This document shows, one piece after another, positions 30,317-37,464 of a stretch of DNA of 37,464 bases. This stretch comes from Burkholderiaceae bacterium. GTDB lineage: Bacteria; Pseudomonadota; Gammaproteobacteria; Burkholderiales; Burkholderiaceae_C. The notes beneath the pieces are model-generated. The model had not been told where the DNA came from. It saw only the letters and a list, made by a program, of their open reading frames with translations, and searched no databases. The stretch spans positions 1 to 37,464 of the forward strand of contig JAIRVR010000052.1 in NCBI GenBank assembly GCA_031253795.1. The letters are read 5' to 3'. How positions within the stretch are numbered: position 1 is the first letter of the stretch; each line of letters starts with the position of its first letter. The position numbers were made by a program, and so were the translations under genes.

Positions 30317-30895
30317 ATGAAAAATATCGTGATCCTGATCTCGGGCGGCGGCTCGAACATGGCTGCCATTGTGCGTGCTTCCCAGCAGCAGGACTGGCAG
30401 CGGCGCTATGGCGCCCGTGTCGCGGCCGTGGTCAGCAACAAGGCCGGGGCCGCGGGCCTGGACTTTGCACGCGAGCAGGCCATTGCCACCGAGGTGCTGG
30501 ACCACCGTTCCTTCGACAGCCGCGAGTCCTTCGATGCCGCACTGGCCCAGGTGATCGACCGCCACGACCCGGCCCTGGTCGTGCTCGCGGGTTTCATGCG
30601 CATCCTCACGCCAGGCTTCGTGACCCGCTACGAGGGGCGCCTGGTCAACATCCATCCCTCGCTGCTGCCGGCCTTCACCGGTCTGCACACCCACCAGCGC
30701 GCCATCGATGCAGGCTGCCGTTTCGCGGGGTGCACGGTACATGGCGTCACGGCCGAGCTGGACGTGGGCCCCATCATCGAGCAGGCCGTGGTGCCCGTCC
30801 TGCCGGACGACACGGCAGAAAGCCTGGCGGCGCGCGTGCTCGTGCAGGAGCACATCATTTATCCGCGCGCCGTGGCGCGGCTGGTGCAGGGCTGA
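30317..30895 (+). CDS. purN: Phosphoribosylglycinamide formyltransferase (GART)
   Basis: A 192-residue cytoplasmic enzyme of purine synthesis. It transfers a formyl group from 10-formyltetrahydrofolate to GAR, giving FGAR. The phosphate loop GGGSNMAAI is at 10-18. The folate/catalytic residues are present in [13 protein letters not shown] (Asn111, His113) and in [14 protein letters not shown] (Asp149); these match the E. coli Asn106, His108 and Asp144. Length is normal. The start [14 protein letters not shown] is the family start. The only upstream signal is a -10-like GACAAT, so the mRNA may be leaderless. The stop is 12 bp from that of the convergent secreted protein. Confidence 0.96.
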   Translation: MKNIVILISGGGSNMAAIVRASQQQDWQRRYGARVAAVVSNKAGAAGLDFAREQAIATEVLDHRSFDSRESFDAALAQVIDRHDPALVVLAGFMRILTPGFVTRYEGRLVNIHPSLLPAFTGLHTHQRAIDAGCRFAGCTVHGVTAELDVGPIIEQAVVPVLPDDTAESLAARVLVQEHIIYPRAVARLVQG

Positions 30896-30907
30896 ATCCG
30901 CAGGCGC

Positions 30908-31846
30908 CTAGCGAAACGCCACCGAAGCGGCAATGGCCTCGACGGCCGTGAGCAGGGCCGCATCGCCGTCAGCCGGCAGCATGGCCACCAGGCGAATGTA
31001 GCGTTCGCCGGGCCACAGCGACAGGTATTGCACGAACTGGCGACCCTGGGGCGTGCGGCCCCTGAGCACGGTGGCCTGGGTGCCCGCGAAGCCGGCGCTG
31101 CCGCTGGATTCGATGCGGGCCTGCTCCAGACCGTGCGTCTGCGCAAGCAGGGCACGTGCCAGCGCCCCCGCCTCCTGGGACGCGCCAGGCGGGGACAGGC
31201 TGGACGCCACCACGATCAGGGGCTGGCGGCCTTCGGCATCCCTGTCGCGGTCGCCGGCCGTCATGGCCAGGCCGGCACCGCCCATGGTGTCGATGACGCG
31301 AAACGGAGCGACCGCCCGGGCCGTGAAGGGCAGGGCGTCCAGAACCTGCTGTGGCGAGGGCGGCGGTCCCAGTTGCACCGATGCCAGGGCGGCCAGTACC
31401 TCGGCCTGGGACAGGCCCGACGCCGCCGGTGCCTGTACCGTGGCCAGCACCACCTTGTCGCCATGGAACAGGGCCATCCATTTGCGAAAGCCCTGCCCCT
31501 GGGCCTGCTGCGTGCCGATCAGCACCGGCACTTCACCGGAGGCCGTGGCGATGGTGGTGCGCCGCTCGACCCGTATGCCTTTGGCCGCGAAGGCGTCCTG
31601 CCCGGCCTTTTCATTGGCGAACAGCGGCGCCAGCTGGCCATGGGCTTCGCCCGGCATCTCGGCCAGCAGAATGCTCGCCTGGCTGGCGGGGGCGACGAAG
31701 CCGGCGAACTGTGTCGCCGGCTCGAAGCCCGCAGGCGGACTCATGCGCACCGTGGTGCCGGGCACCTGCACGGGCGTGCCGGCCAGGGCCATGAAAGCGG
31801 TGGAGCAGGCCAGGGCGATGAGGCCGGCGCGCAAGTGTCGGTACAT
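30908..31846 (-). CDS. Secreted protein of unknown function
   Basis: A 312-residue protein I do not recognise. It has a clear Sec signal peptide (residues 1-22, ending ALA-G) and no later membrane helix, so it should be periplasmic or outer-membrane associated. There is no lipobox cysteine at the cleavage site. Two halves each have the look of a compact alpha/beta domain, with phrases such as FRKWMALFHGDKVVLATVQA and QFVQYLSLWPGERYIRLVAMLP. These similar elements (aromatic, strand, then VVLATV/IRLVAM) suggest an internal duplication. GGGAGGA precedes ATG 31846. It sits just downstream of the DUF1653 gene on the same strand (24 bp), possibly in one transcript. Confidence 0.8.
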   Translation of the reverse strand: MYRHLRAGLIALACSTAFMALAGTPVQVPGTTVRMSPPAGFEPATQFAGFVAPASQASILLAEMPGEAHGQLAPLFANEKAGQDAFAAKGIRVERRTTIATASGEVPVLIGTQQAQGQGFRKWMALFHGDKVVLATVQAPAASGLSQAEVLAALASVQLGPPPSPQQVLDALPFTARAVAPFRVIDTMGGAGLAMTAGDRDRDAEGRQPLIVVASSLSPPGASQEAGALARALLAQTHGLEQARIESSGSAGFAGTQATVLRGRTPQGRQFVQYLSLWPGERYIRLVAMLPADGDAALLTAVEAIAASVAFR

Positions 31847-31870
31847 GGTGTGTTCCTCCCTGGCGGCGGG

Positions 31871-32143
31871 TTACAGGCCTTCGCTGTGAAAACCCTGCTG
31901 CTCGTCCTCGGGGCAGCGCGCGAAGCGGGGCTGGCGCATGCCGTCCACCACGACGGTTTCGTTGAACATGGCGGCCGGGCGCACCCACAGGCCGCGCTGG
32001 CCATAAAGGGCGCGGTAAAGCGTCATGGCCTCGCGGGTCTCGCTGTGGCGCACGGTGGCCAGCACCTCGTAGCGTCCGCCCTTGTAGTGGCGGTACAGGC
32101 CCGGTGGCGTGGGGGTCAGTGCAGGCAGGTCATCGTCGTTCAT
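31871..32143 (-). CDS. DUF1653 small protein
   Basis: A 90-residue soluble protein whose core, GLYRHYKGGRYEVLATVRHS and LYRALYGQRGLWVRPAAMFNETV, is the DUF1653 signature. The family has an SH3-like beta fold and no known activity. An in-frame ATG lies nine bases further upstream (32152); I chose 32143, but either is possible. It may be cotranscribed with the secreted-protein gene downstream. The start codon is 78 bp from that of the divergent rsmB. Confidence 0.87.
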   Translation of the reverse strand: MNDDDLPALTPTPPGLYRHYKGGRYEVLATVRHSETREAMTLYRALYGQRGLWVRPAAMFNETVVVDGMRQPRFARCPEDEQQGFHSEGL

Positions 32144-32208
32144 GGCCCGCATGGTAGCCGCTGGGCGGAGCTTGCGACCCGTACCGCCCTCGGAATAGCG
32201 GGCAGTGG

Positions 32209-32214
32209 GACAAT
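32209..32214 (+). promoter_or_regulatory. Candidate -10 that would make rsmB leaderless
   Basis: GACAAT ends seven bases before the rsmB ATG, with nearly the same surroundings as at purN. No Shine-Dalgarno is present. Confidence 0.4.
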
Positions 32215-32221
32215 CGCGGCC

Positions 32222-33538
32222 ATGCATCCCAAACAGCTTCTCGACGCCTGCGCCGAACTGGTCAAGCGCAGCCTGACCTTCGAACACCCGGCCGACGCCG
32301 TGGTGTCGCGCTTTTTCCGCGAAAACCGCAACCTGGGTCCGCGCGAGCGCGGCGCCCTGGCTGAAACCACCTATACCGTGCTGCGCAAGAAGCTGCTGTT
32401 CGAAAGCCTGGCGCGCTCGGGCAGCGGTTCGCGCGAGCGCCGTCTGGCCATTCTGGGCCTGGCCCAGAGCCAGGAGACCATGGCCCGTTCCGAGCAGGCG
32501 CTCAAGGAGGCGCGCAGCTTTGTGCGCGCCGCGCTGTCGCCCCAGGAACTCCAATGGCTGGATGCCTGCGAGGCCGTTCGTCCCGAGGAACTGATGGAGC
32601 CCCACCGCCACAACCTGCCCGAGTGGCTGGTGGCGCCGCTTCAGCAGCAGCTGGGCGAGGATTTCTGGTCCTTTGCGGAAAGCCTGCAGCAGCCGGCGCC
32701 CCTGGACCTGCGCGTCAATGCCCTCAACGCCAAGCGGGCCGAGGTGCAAAAGGAGCTCGAAAAGGCCGGCATCGCGGCCCAGACCACACCGTATTCGCCC
32801 TGGGGCCTGCGCGTGCAGGGCAAGCCGGCACTGACGCGCCTGGACGCCTTCACGCGCGGTGCCATCGAGGTGCAGGACGAGGGGTCGCAACTGCTGGCCC
32901 TGCTGCTGGACGCCAAGCGCGGTGAAATGGTGGTGGACTTCTGTGCGGGCGCGGGCGGCAAGACCCTGGCCATCGGCGCGTGCATGCGCAGCACGGGCCG
33001 CCTGTATGCCTTCGACGTTTCGGGCCACCGGCTGGAGGCGCTCAAGCCGCGCATGGCGCGCTCGAGCCTGTCCAACGTGCACCCGGCCGCCATCGCCCAT
33101 GAGCGCGACGAGCGCGTCAAGCGCCTGGCCGGCAAGATCGACCGCGTGCTGGTCGATGCCCCCTGCTCGGGCCTGGGCACGCTGCGCCGCAATCCCGACC
33201 TCAAGTGGCGCCAGTCACCCCAGGCCGTGGAGGAACTGACCCGCAAGCAGGCCTCCATCCTGGAAAGCGCGGCACGCCTGGTCAAGCCCGGTGGCCGGCT
33301 GGTCTACGCCACCTGCTCCATCCTGCCCCAGGAAAACGAGGCCATTGCCGAGGCCTTCGGCGCCGCGCACAAGGACTTCGTGCCCGTGGATGCCGGCGAA
33401 CTGCTGGCCCAGCTCAAGGTGGAGCAGGGGGCCGCGCTGTGCAGCGGTGGCGATACCGGCTCGCATTACCTGCGCCTGTGGCCGCAGCGCCATGAGACCG
33501 ATGGATTCTTCGCAGCTGTCTGGACCCGCAAGTCCTGA
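32222..33538 (+). CDS. rsmB: RsmB-type 16S rRNA (cytosine-C5) methyltransferase
   Basis: A 438-residue SAM-dependent RNA methyltransferase. The N-terminal 130 residues form a NusB-like RNA-binding domain. The catalytic domain has VDFCAGAGGKTLAIGA (SAM motif I, about 238-252), VDAPCSGLGTLRRNPDLKW with Cys315 and YATCSILPQENE with Cys365. These two cysteines are the release residue and nucleophile of m5C methyltransferases. The family modifies C967 of 16S rRNA in E. coli. The gene is not next to fmt/def as it is in E. coli. The frame is open far upstream, but ATG 32222 matches the family start. Confidence 0.88.
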   Translation: MHPKQLLDACAELVKRSLTFEHPADAVVSRFFRENRNLGPRERGALAETTYTVLRKKLLFESLARSGSGSRERRLAILGLAQSQETMARSEQALKEARSFVRAALSPQELQWLDACEAVRPEELMEPHRHNLPEWLVAPLQQQLGEDFWSFAESLQQPAPLDLRVNALNAKRAEVQKELEKAGIAAQTTPYSPWGLRVQGKPALTRLDAFTRGAIEVQDEGSQLLALLLDAKRGEMVVDFCAGAGGKTLAIGACMRSTGRLYAFDVSGHRLEALKPRMARSSLSNVHPAAIAHERDERVKRLAGKIDRVLVDAPCSGLGTLRRNPDLKWRQSPQAVEELTRKQASILESAARLVKPGGRLVYATCSILPQENEAIAEAFGAAHKDFVPVDAGELLAQLKVEQGAALCSGGDTGSHYLRLWPQRHETDGFFAAVWTRKS

Positions 33539-33599
33539 TACCGGTGGCAATAAGCTGTAAACCGTAGGAGATTTTCGAGGGTCTTTGTAGGCGGGCGCC

Positions 33600-33630
33600 T
33601 AAAATTGAGGCATTGGCGCCGGCCGGCGCC
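33600..33630 (+). promoter_or_regulatory. Candidate -10 and 16-bp perfect palindrome before the desaturase gene
   Basis: TAAAAT (33600-33605) is a possible -10 without a good -35. GGCGCCGGCCGGCGCC (33615-33630) is a perfect palindrome lying between it and ATG 33654. It would form a leader hairpin or a repressor site at +1. Confidence 0.4.
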
Positions 33631-33653
33631 GCCTATGCCAAGGGCTTTCGGTT

Positions 33654-34877
33654 ATGTCGCTGGATTTCGGGTCGGTTTGGAGTGTGGTCGTGGACTGGTT
33701 GGCCCATGGCCTGTGGCAGCTGTCATGGTGGCAGCTGCTGCTGTACGCCCTGGTGACCACGCACATCACCATTGCGGCCGTCACCATCTTCCTGCACCGC
33801 TGCCAGGCCCACCGATCGCTGGACCTGGGGCCCATCCCCTCGCATTTCTTCCGTTTCTGGCTGTGGCTGGGCACGGGCATGGTCACCCGGCAATGGGTGG
33901 CCATACACCGCAAGCACCATGCCAAGTGCGAAACCGCGGAGGATCCACACAGTCCCCAGACCCGGGGTCTGGACACCGTGATGCGGCGCGGAGCCGAACT
34001 GTACCGCACGGAAGCCCAAAACGCCGACACGCTCCGGAAGTTCGGCCATGGCACGCCCGACGACTGGGTGGAGCGCCATGTGTACAGCCGCCACTCGGCC
34101 TGGGGCCCCACGCTGATGCTGTTCATCAACCTGGCCCTGTTCGGTGCCGTCGGCCTGAGCATCTGGGCCGTGCAAATGGTCTGGATTCCGTTCTGGGCTG
34201 CCGGCGTGGTCAACGGCCTGGGTCATTTCTGGGGCTATCGCAACTTCGAGGCCCAGGATGCCAGCACCAACCTCGTGCCCTGGGGGCTGATCATTGGCGG
34301 CGAAGAGCTGCACAACAACCACCACACCTACCCGACCTCGGCCAAGTTCTCGGTCAAGCGCTACGAGTTCGACGTGGGCTGGGCCTACATCCGCGCCATG
34401 CAGAAGCTGGGCTGGGCCAAGGTCAAGAAGACGCCGCCCCGCCTGGTCATGGGCGCGCTCAAATCCGTGGCCGACGAGAAGACGCTGGAGGCGGTGATCG
34501 CCAATCGCTACGAAGTCATGGCCCGTTATGCGCGCGGCGTGCGCGCTGCCGTGCAGCTGGAGCTGGATGCGCTGCAGCAGCGCAAGGCCCGGCAGGCCGA
34601 TGTCTCGCTGCTGAAGACGGCGCGGCGCTGGCTGCACCGGGATGCCGACAAGGTGCCCGAACAGGCCCAGGGCCAGCTGGCACGGGCGCGTGCAGCCCAT
34701 CCGGTGCTGGACCAGATGCTGGTCATGCGCGAGGAGCTGCGCCAGCTGTGGCTCAACACCTCGCTGTCACGCGAGCAGCTCATCGCCCATTTGCAGGCCT
34801 GGTGCCACCGCGCCGAAGCCAGCGGCATTGCCGCGCTGCGCGAGTTCTCGGTCAAGCTGCGCGCCGCCCACGCCTGA
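33654..34877 (+). CDS. Fatty acid (acyl-CoA/acyl-lipid) desaturase
   Basis: A 407-residue di-iron membrane desaturase that puts a double bond in acyl chains at the inner membrane. The three His boxes are complete: HRCQAH (His48, His53), HRKHH (His85, 88, 89) and HNNHH (His220, 223, 224), plus GHFWG with His191. Hydrophobic helices lie around 25-48, 63-80, 150-170 and 172-190. The part after residue 260 is a soluble, charged helical tail of about 150 residues, longer than the minimal desaturase core. Position of the double bond cannot be read from sequence. The start has no strong Shine-Dalgarno. Its last 26 bp overlap the convergent DUF2917 gene. Confidence 0.92.
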   Translation: MSLDFGSVWSVVVDWLAHGLWQLSWWQLLLYALVTTHITIAAVTIFLHRCQAHRSLDLGPIPSHFFRFWLWLGTGMVTRQWVAIHRKHHAKCETAEDPHSPQTRGLDTVMRRGAELYRTEAQNADTLRKFGHGTPDDWVERHVYSRHSAWGPTLMLFINLALFGAVGLSIWAVQMVWIPFWAAGVVNGLGHFWGYRNFEAQDASTNLVPWGLIIGGEELHNNHHTYPTSAKFSVKRYEFDVGWAYIRAMQKLGWAKVKKTPPRLVMGALKSVADEKTLEAVIANRYEVMARYARGVRAAVQLELDALQQRKARQADVSLLKTARRWLHRDADKVPEQAQGQLARARAAHPVLDQMLVMREELRQLWLNTSLSREQLIAHLQAWCHRAEASGIAALREFSVKLRAAHA

Positions 34878-35211
34878 GGCCGCGCCACCAGGCTGCGGGC
34901 GTCCACTCCCGGGGCTGCGACACCTGCTGCAGGGTGTCGCGGCCCTTTTGCATGGGGGCAGCCCGCACTTCCAGGCAGGCCCCGGATGGGGCCGTGACGC
35001 GCAGCTGCAGGGCGCCGGCTGCACGCCAGCCCTGGCCCGTGTGCAGGTCGATGCAGGCCGTACACAGGCCGTCGCTGCCGGCCTGCAGATCCGTGAACAG
35101 TTGCAGCCGGCCCTGGCGGCAGAACAGTTCCGTGCCTTCGGCCAGCGGCAGGTGCAAGTCCATGCCCGGTGACAGGCGGTGGAGGGTGAGGGGGCTGCTA
35201 GGGGTGTGCAT
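34852..35211 (-). CDS. DUF2917 protein
   Basis: A 119-residue protein with the DUF2917 pattern: the N-terminal PSSPLTLHRLSPGMDLHLPLAEGTELFC (cited by MDLHLPLAEG) and a strand-rich core, with a basic C-terminal tail (WWRGLRRGRR). The family has no known function and is small and beta-rich. The start is uncertain: ATG 35211 is preferred, but a TTG at 35226 and an internal ATG also fit. It diverges from the MocR-type regulator, so it is a likely target of that regulator. It overlaps the desaturase 3' end by 26 bp. Confidence 0.78.
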   Translation of the reverse strand: MHTPSSPLTLHRLSPGMDLHLPLAEGTELFCRQGRLQLFTDLQAGSDGLCTACIDLHTGQGWRAAGALQLRVTAPSGACLEVRAAPMQKGRDTLQQVSQPREWTPAAWWRGLRRGRRAA

Positions 35212-35310
35212 GGTGGTCTGTTGCAAGGGGAAATCAGGCTTCCAAGCTTAGGAAATCGTCCCTGGCGTGCACAGGCACAGTGCGGCGGCCATGGCAGCGC
35301 AGCAGTGCGA

Positions 35311-35340
35311 TTGACAGGGCATCTGTTACTGTTGTTTATG
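35311..35340 (+). promoter_or_regulatory. Sigma-70 promoter of the MocR-type gene
   Basis: A perfect -35 TTGACA (35311-35316) is followed by an 18-bp spacer and TTTATG (35335-35340). It is the best -35 match in the window and lies 76 bp before ATG 35417. Confidence 0.6.
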
Positions 35341-35367
35341 AAGGAATCTGTATCTGTTCCGTAACAG
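35321..35367. promoter_or_regulatory. Putative MocR operator (direct and inverted repeats)
   Basis: ATCTGT occurs three times in the same direction (35321, 35346, 35352). CTGTTAC (35323-35329) is inverted as GTAACAG (35361-35367). The first copy is in the promoter spacer and the others are just downstream of the -10. Direct plus inverted repeats around the promoter are how several MocR proteins bind. Confidence 0.5.
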
Positions 35368-35416
35368 GGGAAGCGGGCAAGATGGCGCACCGGACCCCGC
35401 TGGCATTGCCCACCCC

Positions 35417-36907
35417 ATGACCCTGGCTTCTCCCAACGCCTCTTCCCCTTCCCTGTATCGCCGACTGGCATCGGACTACAGCCTGGCCATGGAGCAGGGC
35501 ACGCTCAAGGCCGGCGAGCGCATGCCGTCGGTGCGCGAGCTGATGCGCCGCCATGGTGTCAGCCTGTCCACGGCGCTGCAGATGCTCAGGCATCTGGAAG
35601 ACCTGGGGCAGCTCGAGGCGCGGCCGCGCGTGGGGTATTTCGTGCGCGATGCCCGTCCCGCAGGCCTGGCTCCTGCCAGCGAACCCGATCTGAGCCAGCC
35701 CGTGCAACCCCTGCCTCGCCAGCGCTTTGCCGGCATCAACGAGCATATTTCGCTGCTGCTGGAACGGGGGCGCCAGGCCGATGTGCGCATCGACCTGGGT
35801 GGTGCGACACCGCCGCCCGAGCTCTTTGACCGCGCCTATCTGAACCAGGCGGTGGCGCGGCTGCTGCGCGAGCAGCCCGACCTGCTGGTGCTGGGGCGTT
35901 CCATGGCGGGCAGCCACCCTGATTTCCAGCGTGCCATGGCCCAGCGCGCACTGGCCGCCGGCATGCATGTGGCGCCGGCCGACGTGCTGGCCACCACGGG
36001 CAATTCCGAGGCCGTGGGCCTGGCGCTGGCGGCCGTGGCCTCGCCGGGCGATGTGGTGGCGGTGGAGTCCCCCACCTACTATGGACTGCTGCAGGTGGTC
36101 GAATCCCTGCAGATGACGGCACTGGAAATTCCCTGCAGCCCGCGCACCGGCCTGTCCATCGAGGCCCTGGAGCTGGCCTTGCAGACCCAGCCGCGTCTCA
36201 AGGCCGTGGTCGTCGTGCCCGAGCTGCAGATGCCGCTGGGCACGCGCATTCCCGATGCCAACAAGGCCCGGCTGGTTGCGTTGTGCACGGCCCACGGCGT
36301 GGCGCTGATCGAGGACGACTCCTATGGGCTGTTCGTGGAAAGCAGCCTGCCCGTGCGACCGCTCAAGGCCTGGGACCGCACGCCCGGCCATGTGATTTAC
36401 TGCGAGGCCTTCAACAAAAGCATGGCGCCGGGCCTGCGCCAGGGCTGGATGAACGCGGGCCAGTGGCATGGCCGCGTGCAAATGCTCAAATTCGCACGCA
36501 GCCGGGGCACGCAGACCCTGGGCCAGTTGCTGGCTGCGGCCTGTGTGGGCTCGCCCGCCCATTTGCGCAATCTGCAGCGCCTGAAGCAGCAGCTGCGGCG
36601 CCAGCGCGAGGCCATGGCACGGCTGGTGGCCCGCTTTTTCCCGGTGGGCACGCGGCTGAGCCTGCCGCCCGGAGGACTCAGCCTGTGGCTGGAGTTTCCC
36701 GTGGGCATGTCCACCTCCGAGCTGTTCACCCAGGCACTGTCCCATGGCATACGCACGGCACCCGGCAGCATGTTCTCCAACTCTGGGCGCTACGAGCATT
36801 GCCTGCGCCTGTCCTGCACCCTGGTCGTGGACGAGGATGTGGAGCAGGCCTGCCGCGACCTGGGGGCCATGGCCTGTGCCCAACTGGGCCAGCCCCCGCG
36901 AGGCTGA
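35417..36907 (+). CDS. MocR-type GntR regulator with aminotransferase domain
   Basis: A 496-residue transcription factor. A GntR winged helix-turn-helix occupies about residues 12-80 (LKAGERMPSVRELMRRHGVS and STALQMLRHLEDLGQLEARP). A fold-type-I PLP aminotransferase-like domain follows (about 110-490). The PLP lysine is Lys334 in EAFNKSMAPGLRQGW, and the NSEAVGLALAAVASPGD and SPTYYGLLQVVESLQ blocks are intact. MocR proteins sense PLP or an amino compound bound to it and usually control a neighbouring gene, their own promoter, or both. The divergent DUF2917 gene and the repeat array between them are the candidate targets. There is no Shine-Dalgarno before ATG 35417. Confidence 0.92.
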   Translation: MTLASPNASSPSLYRRLASDYSLAMEQGTLKAGERMPSVRELMRRHGVSLSTALQMLRHLEDLGQLEARPRVGYFVRDARPAGLAPASEPDLSQPVQPLPRQRFAGINEHISLLLERGRQADVRIDLGGATPPPELFDRAYLNQAVARLLREQPDLLVLGRSMAGSHPDFQRAMAQRALAAGMHVAPADVLATTGNSEAVGLALAAVASPGDVVAVESPTYYGLLQVVESLQMTALEIPCSPRTGLSIEALELALQTQPRLKAVVVVPELQMPLGTRIPDANKARLVALCTAHGVALIEDDSYGLFVESSLPVRPLKAWDRTPGHVIYCEAFNKSMAPGLRQGWMNAGQWHGRVQMLKFARSRGTQTLGQLLAAACVGSPAHLRNLQRLKQQLRRQREAMARLVARFFPVGTRLSLPPGGLSLWLEFPVGMSTSELFTQALSHGIRTAPGSMFSNSGRYEHCLRLSCTLVVDEDVEQACRDLGAMACAQLGQPPRG

Positions 36908-36969
36908 ATCCACCGTGCACGGAGCCTGGGGATGGGTGCAATAGACCTTGTAGGTGTGCTCAGGCCATG

Positions 36970-37002
36970 AAAAAACCGCCGGGCTTGCGCCGGGCGGTTT
37001 TC
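36970..37002. terminator. Bidirectional terminator between the MocR-type gene and rpmG
   Basis: AAAACCGCC pairs with GGCGGTTTT around a GC-rich loop, with A's on the left and T's on the right. It lies in the 123-bp gap between convergent genes. Confidence 0.85.
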
Positions 37003-37030
37003 GGGGATCCGTGCAGGAACCAGGGCTGAA

Positions 37031-37201
37031 TTACTTCAGCTTGATTTCCTTGTACTCGACGTGCTTGCGAGCCTTGGGATCGAATTTGACGATGAGCATC
37101 TTCTCGGGCATCGTCTTCTTGTTCTTGGTGGTGGTGTAGAAGTGGCCGGTACCCGCAGTGGATTCCAGCTTGATCTTTTCGCGTCCGCCTTTAGCAGCCA
37201 T
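37031..37201 (-). CDS. rpmG: 50S ribosomal protein L33
   Basis: A 56-residue ribosomal protein of the large subunit: [20 protein letters not shown] at the start and [14 protein letters not shown] in the middle. The basic C-terminus is [14 protein letters not shown]. It lacks the four zinc cysteines, so it is the C-minus form that works without zinc. AAGGAG precedes ATG 37201. It follows rpmB by 20 bp in the usual rpmB-rpmG operon and is followed by a terminator. Confidence 0.97.
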   Translation of the reverse strand: MAAKGGREKIKLESTAGTGHFYTTTKNKKTMPEKMLIVKFDPKARKHVEYKEIKLK

Positions 37202-37221
37202 GGTGTTTCTCCTTGAGGGAA

Positions 37222-37455
37222 TTAGGCTTGGCCACGGGCACGCAGGTCTGCGAGCACGGAGTCGATACCGTTCTTGTCGATCAGGCGCAGGGCAGCGCTG
37301 GAAACGCGCAGGCGCACCCAACGGTTTTCGCTCTCCACCCAGAAGCGGCGGTATTGCAGGTTGGGCAGGAAACGACGCTTGGTCTTGTTGTTGGCGTGGG
37401 AAACGTTGTTTCCCACCATGGGCTTCTTGCCCGTTACTTCACATACGCGTGCCAT
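37222..37455 (-). CDS. rpmB: 50S ribosomal protein L28
   Basis: A complete 77-residue large-subunit protein: [20 protein letters not shown] at the start, then [16 protein letters not shown] and the C-terminal [18 protein letters not shown]. There is one N-terminal Cys (Cys5) and no zinc ribbon. Only nine bases upstream of its start are in the window, so the promoter cannot be seen. It is the first gene of the rpmB-rpmG operon. Confidence 0.97.
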   Translation of the reverse strand: MARVCEVTGKKPMVGNNVSHANNKTKRRFLPNLQYRRFWVESENRWVRLRVSSAALRLIDKNGIDSVLADLRARGQA

Positions 37456-37464
37456 GAGGACACT

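Noticed and set aside
31028..32221. Upstream extension of the rsmB frame
   Set aside because: It runs antisense to the secreted-protein and DUF1653 genes. The NusB-like domain begins at ATG 32222.
32144..33100. Upstream extension of the DUF1653 frame
   Set aside because: It is antisense to rsmB; the DUF1653 signature lies only in the last 90 codons.
1..37464. Mobile elements, CRISPR arrays, tRNA or rRNA genes
   Set aside because: I saw no transposase or integrase gene, no regularly spaced short repeats and no recognisable tRNA cloverleaf; absence by eye is not proof.

Overview
The window is about 37.5 kb of dense, high-G+C chromosome from a betaproteobacterium. It is most likely a Comamonadaceae member of the Delftia/Comamonas/Acidovorax kind. 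The evidence is the ribF-ileS-lspA block, a DUF3422 protein, an IPTL-CTERM exoprotein, a paired pimeloyl-CoA-type acyl-CoA dehydrogenase locus, and the end of a TctA permease gene. This placement is inference from gene content and codon use, since there is no 16S rRNA. I see no tRNA, rRNA, IS element, prophage or CRISPR array. No gene-free stretch exceeds about 220 bp.

Layout. Positions 1-396 hold the 3' end of tctA and its terminator. Then come a DUF3422 membrane protein (523-1842), an SDR-fold protein without the usual catalytic Tyr/Lys (1972-2769), and a membrane PAS-GGDEF-EAL c-di-GMP enzyme with a foldable leader (2953-5652). An EamA exporter (5627-6529, minus) diverges from a qorA-Nudix pair (6638-8451). 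The minus strand then carries a Na/Pi cotransporter with a PhoU-like tail (8561-10225) and the lspA, ileS, ribF operon (10445-15055). An HNH protein (15213-15809) converges on a TPR-methyltransferase (15821-17143).

The most distinctive block is 17278-24779. It holds two paralogous 7TM-DISM histidine kinases whose genes overlap as ATGA. A lone OmpR-type response regulator is transcribed divergently from about 50 bp away. Next to it is a secreted IPTL-CTERM protein with three tandem four-cysteine repeats. I read this as a candidate two-sensor, one-regulator, surface-protein module.

From 24909 to the end are a bestrophin-type channel, a Tat-signal esterase, two acyl-CoA dehydrogenases, a DUF480 protein, purN, a secreted protein of unknown function, a DUF1653 protein, rsmB and a fatty-acid desaturase. 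Then follow a DUF2917 protein diverging from a MocR-type regulator with a recognisable promoter/operator, and finally rpmG and rpmB.

Several genes (EamA, purN, rsmB, possibly the response regulator) have a -10-like hexamer ending 7-9 nt before the ATG and no Shine-Dalgarno, which suggests leaderless mRNAs.
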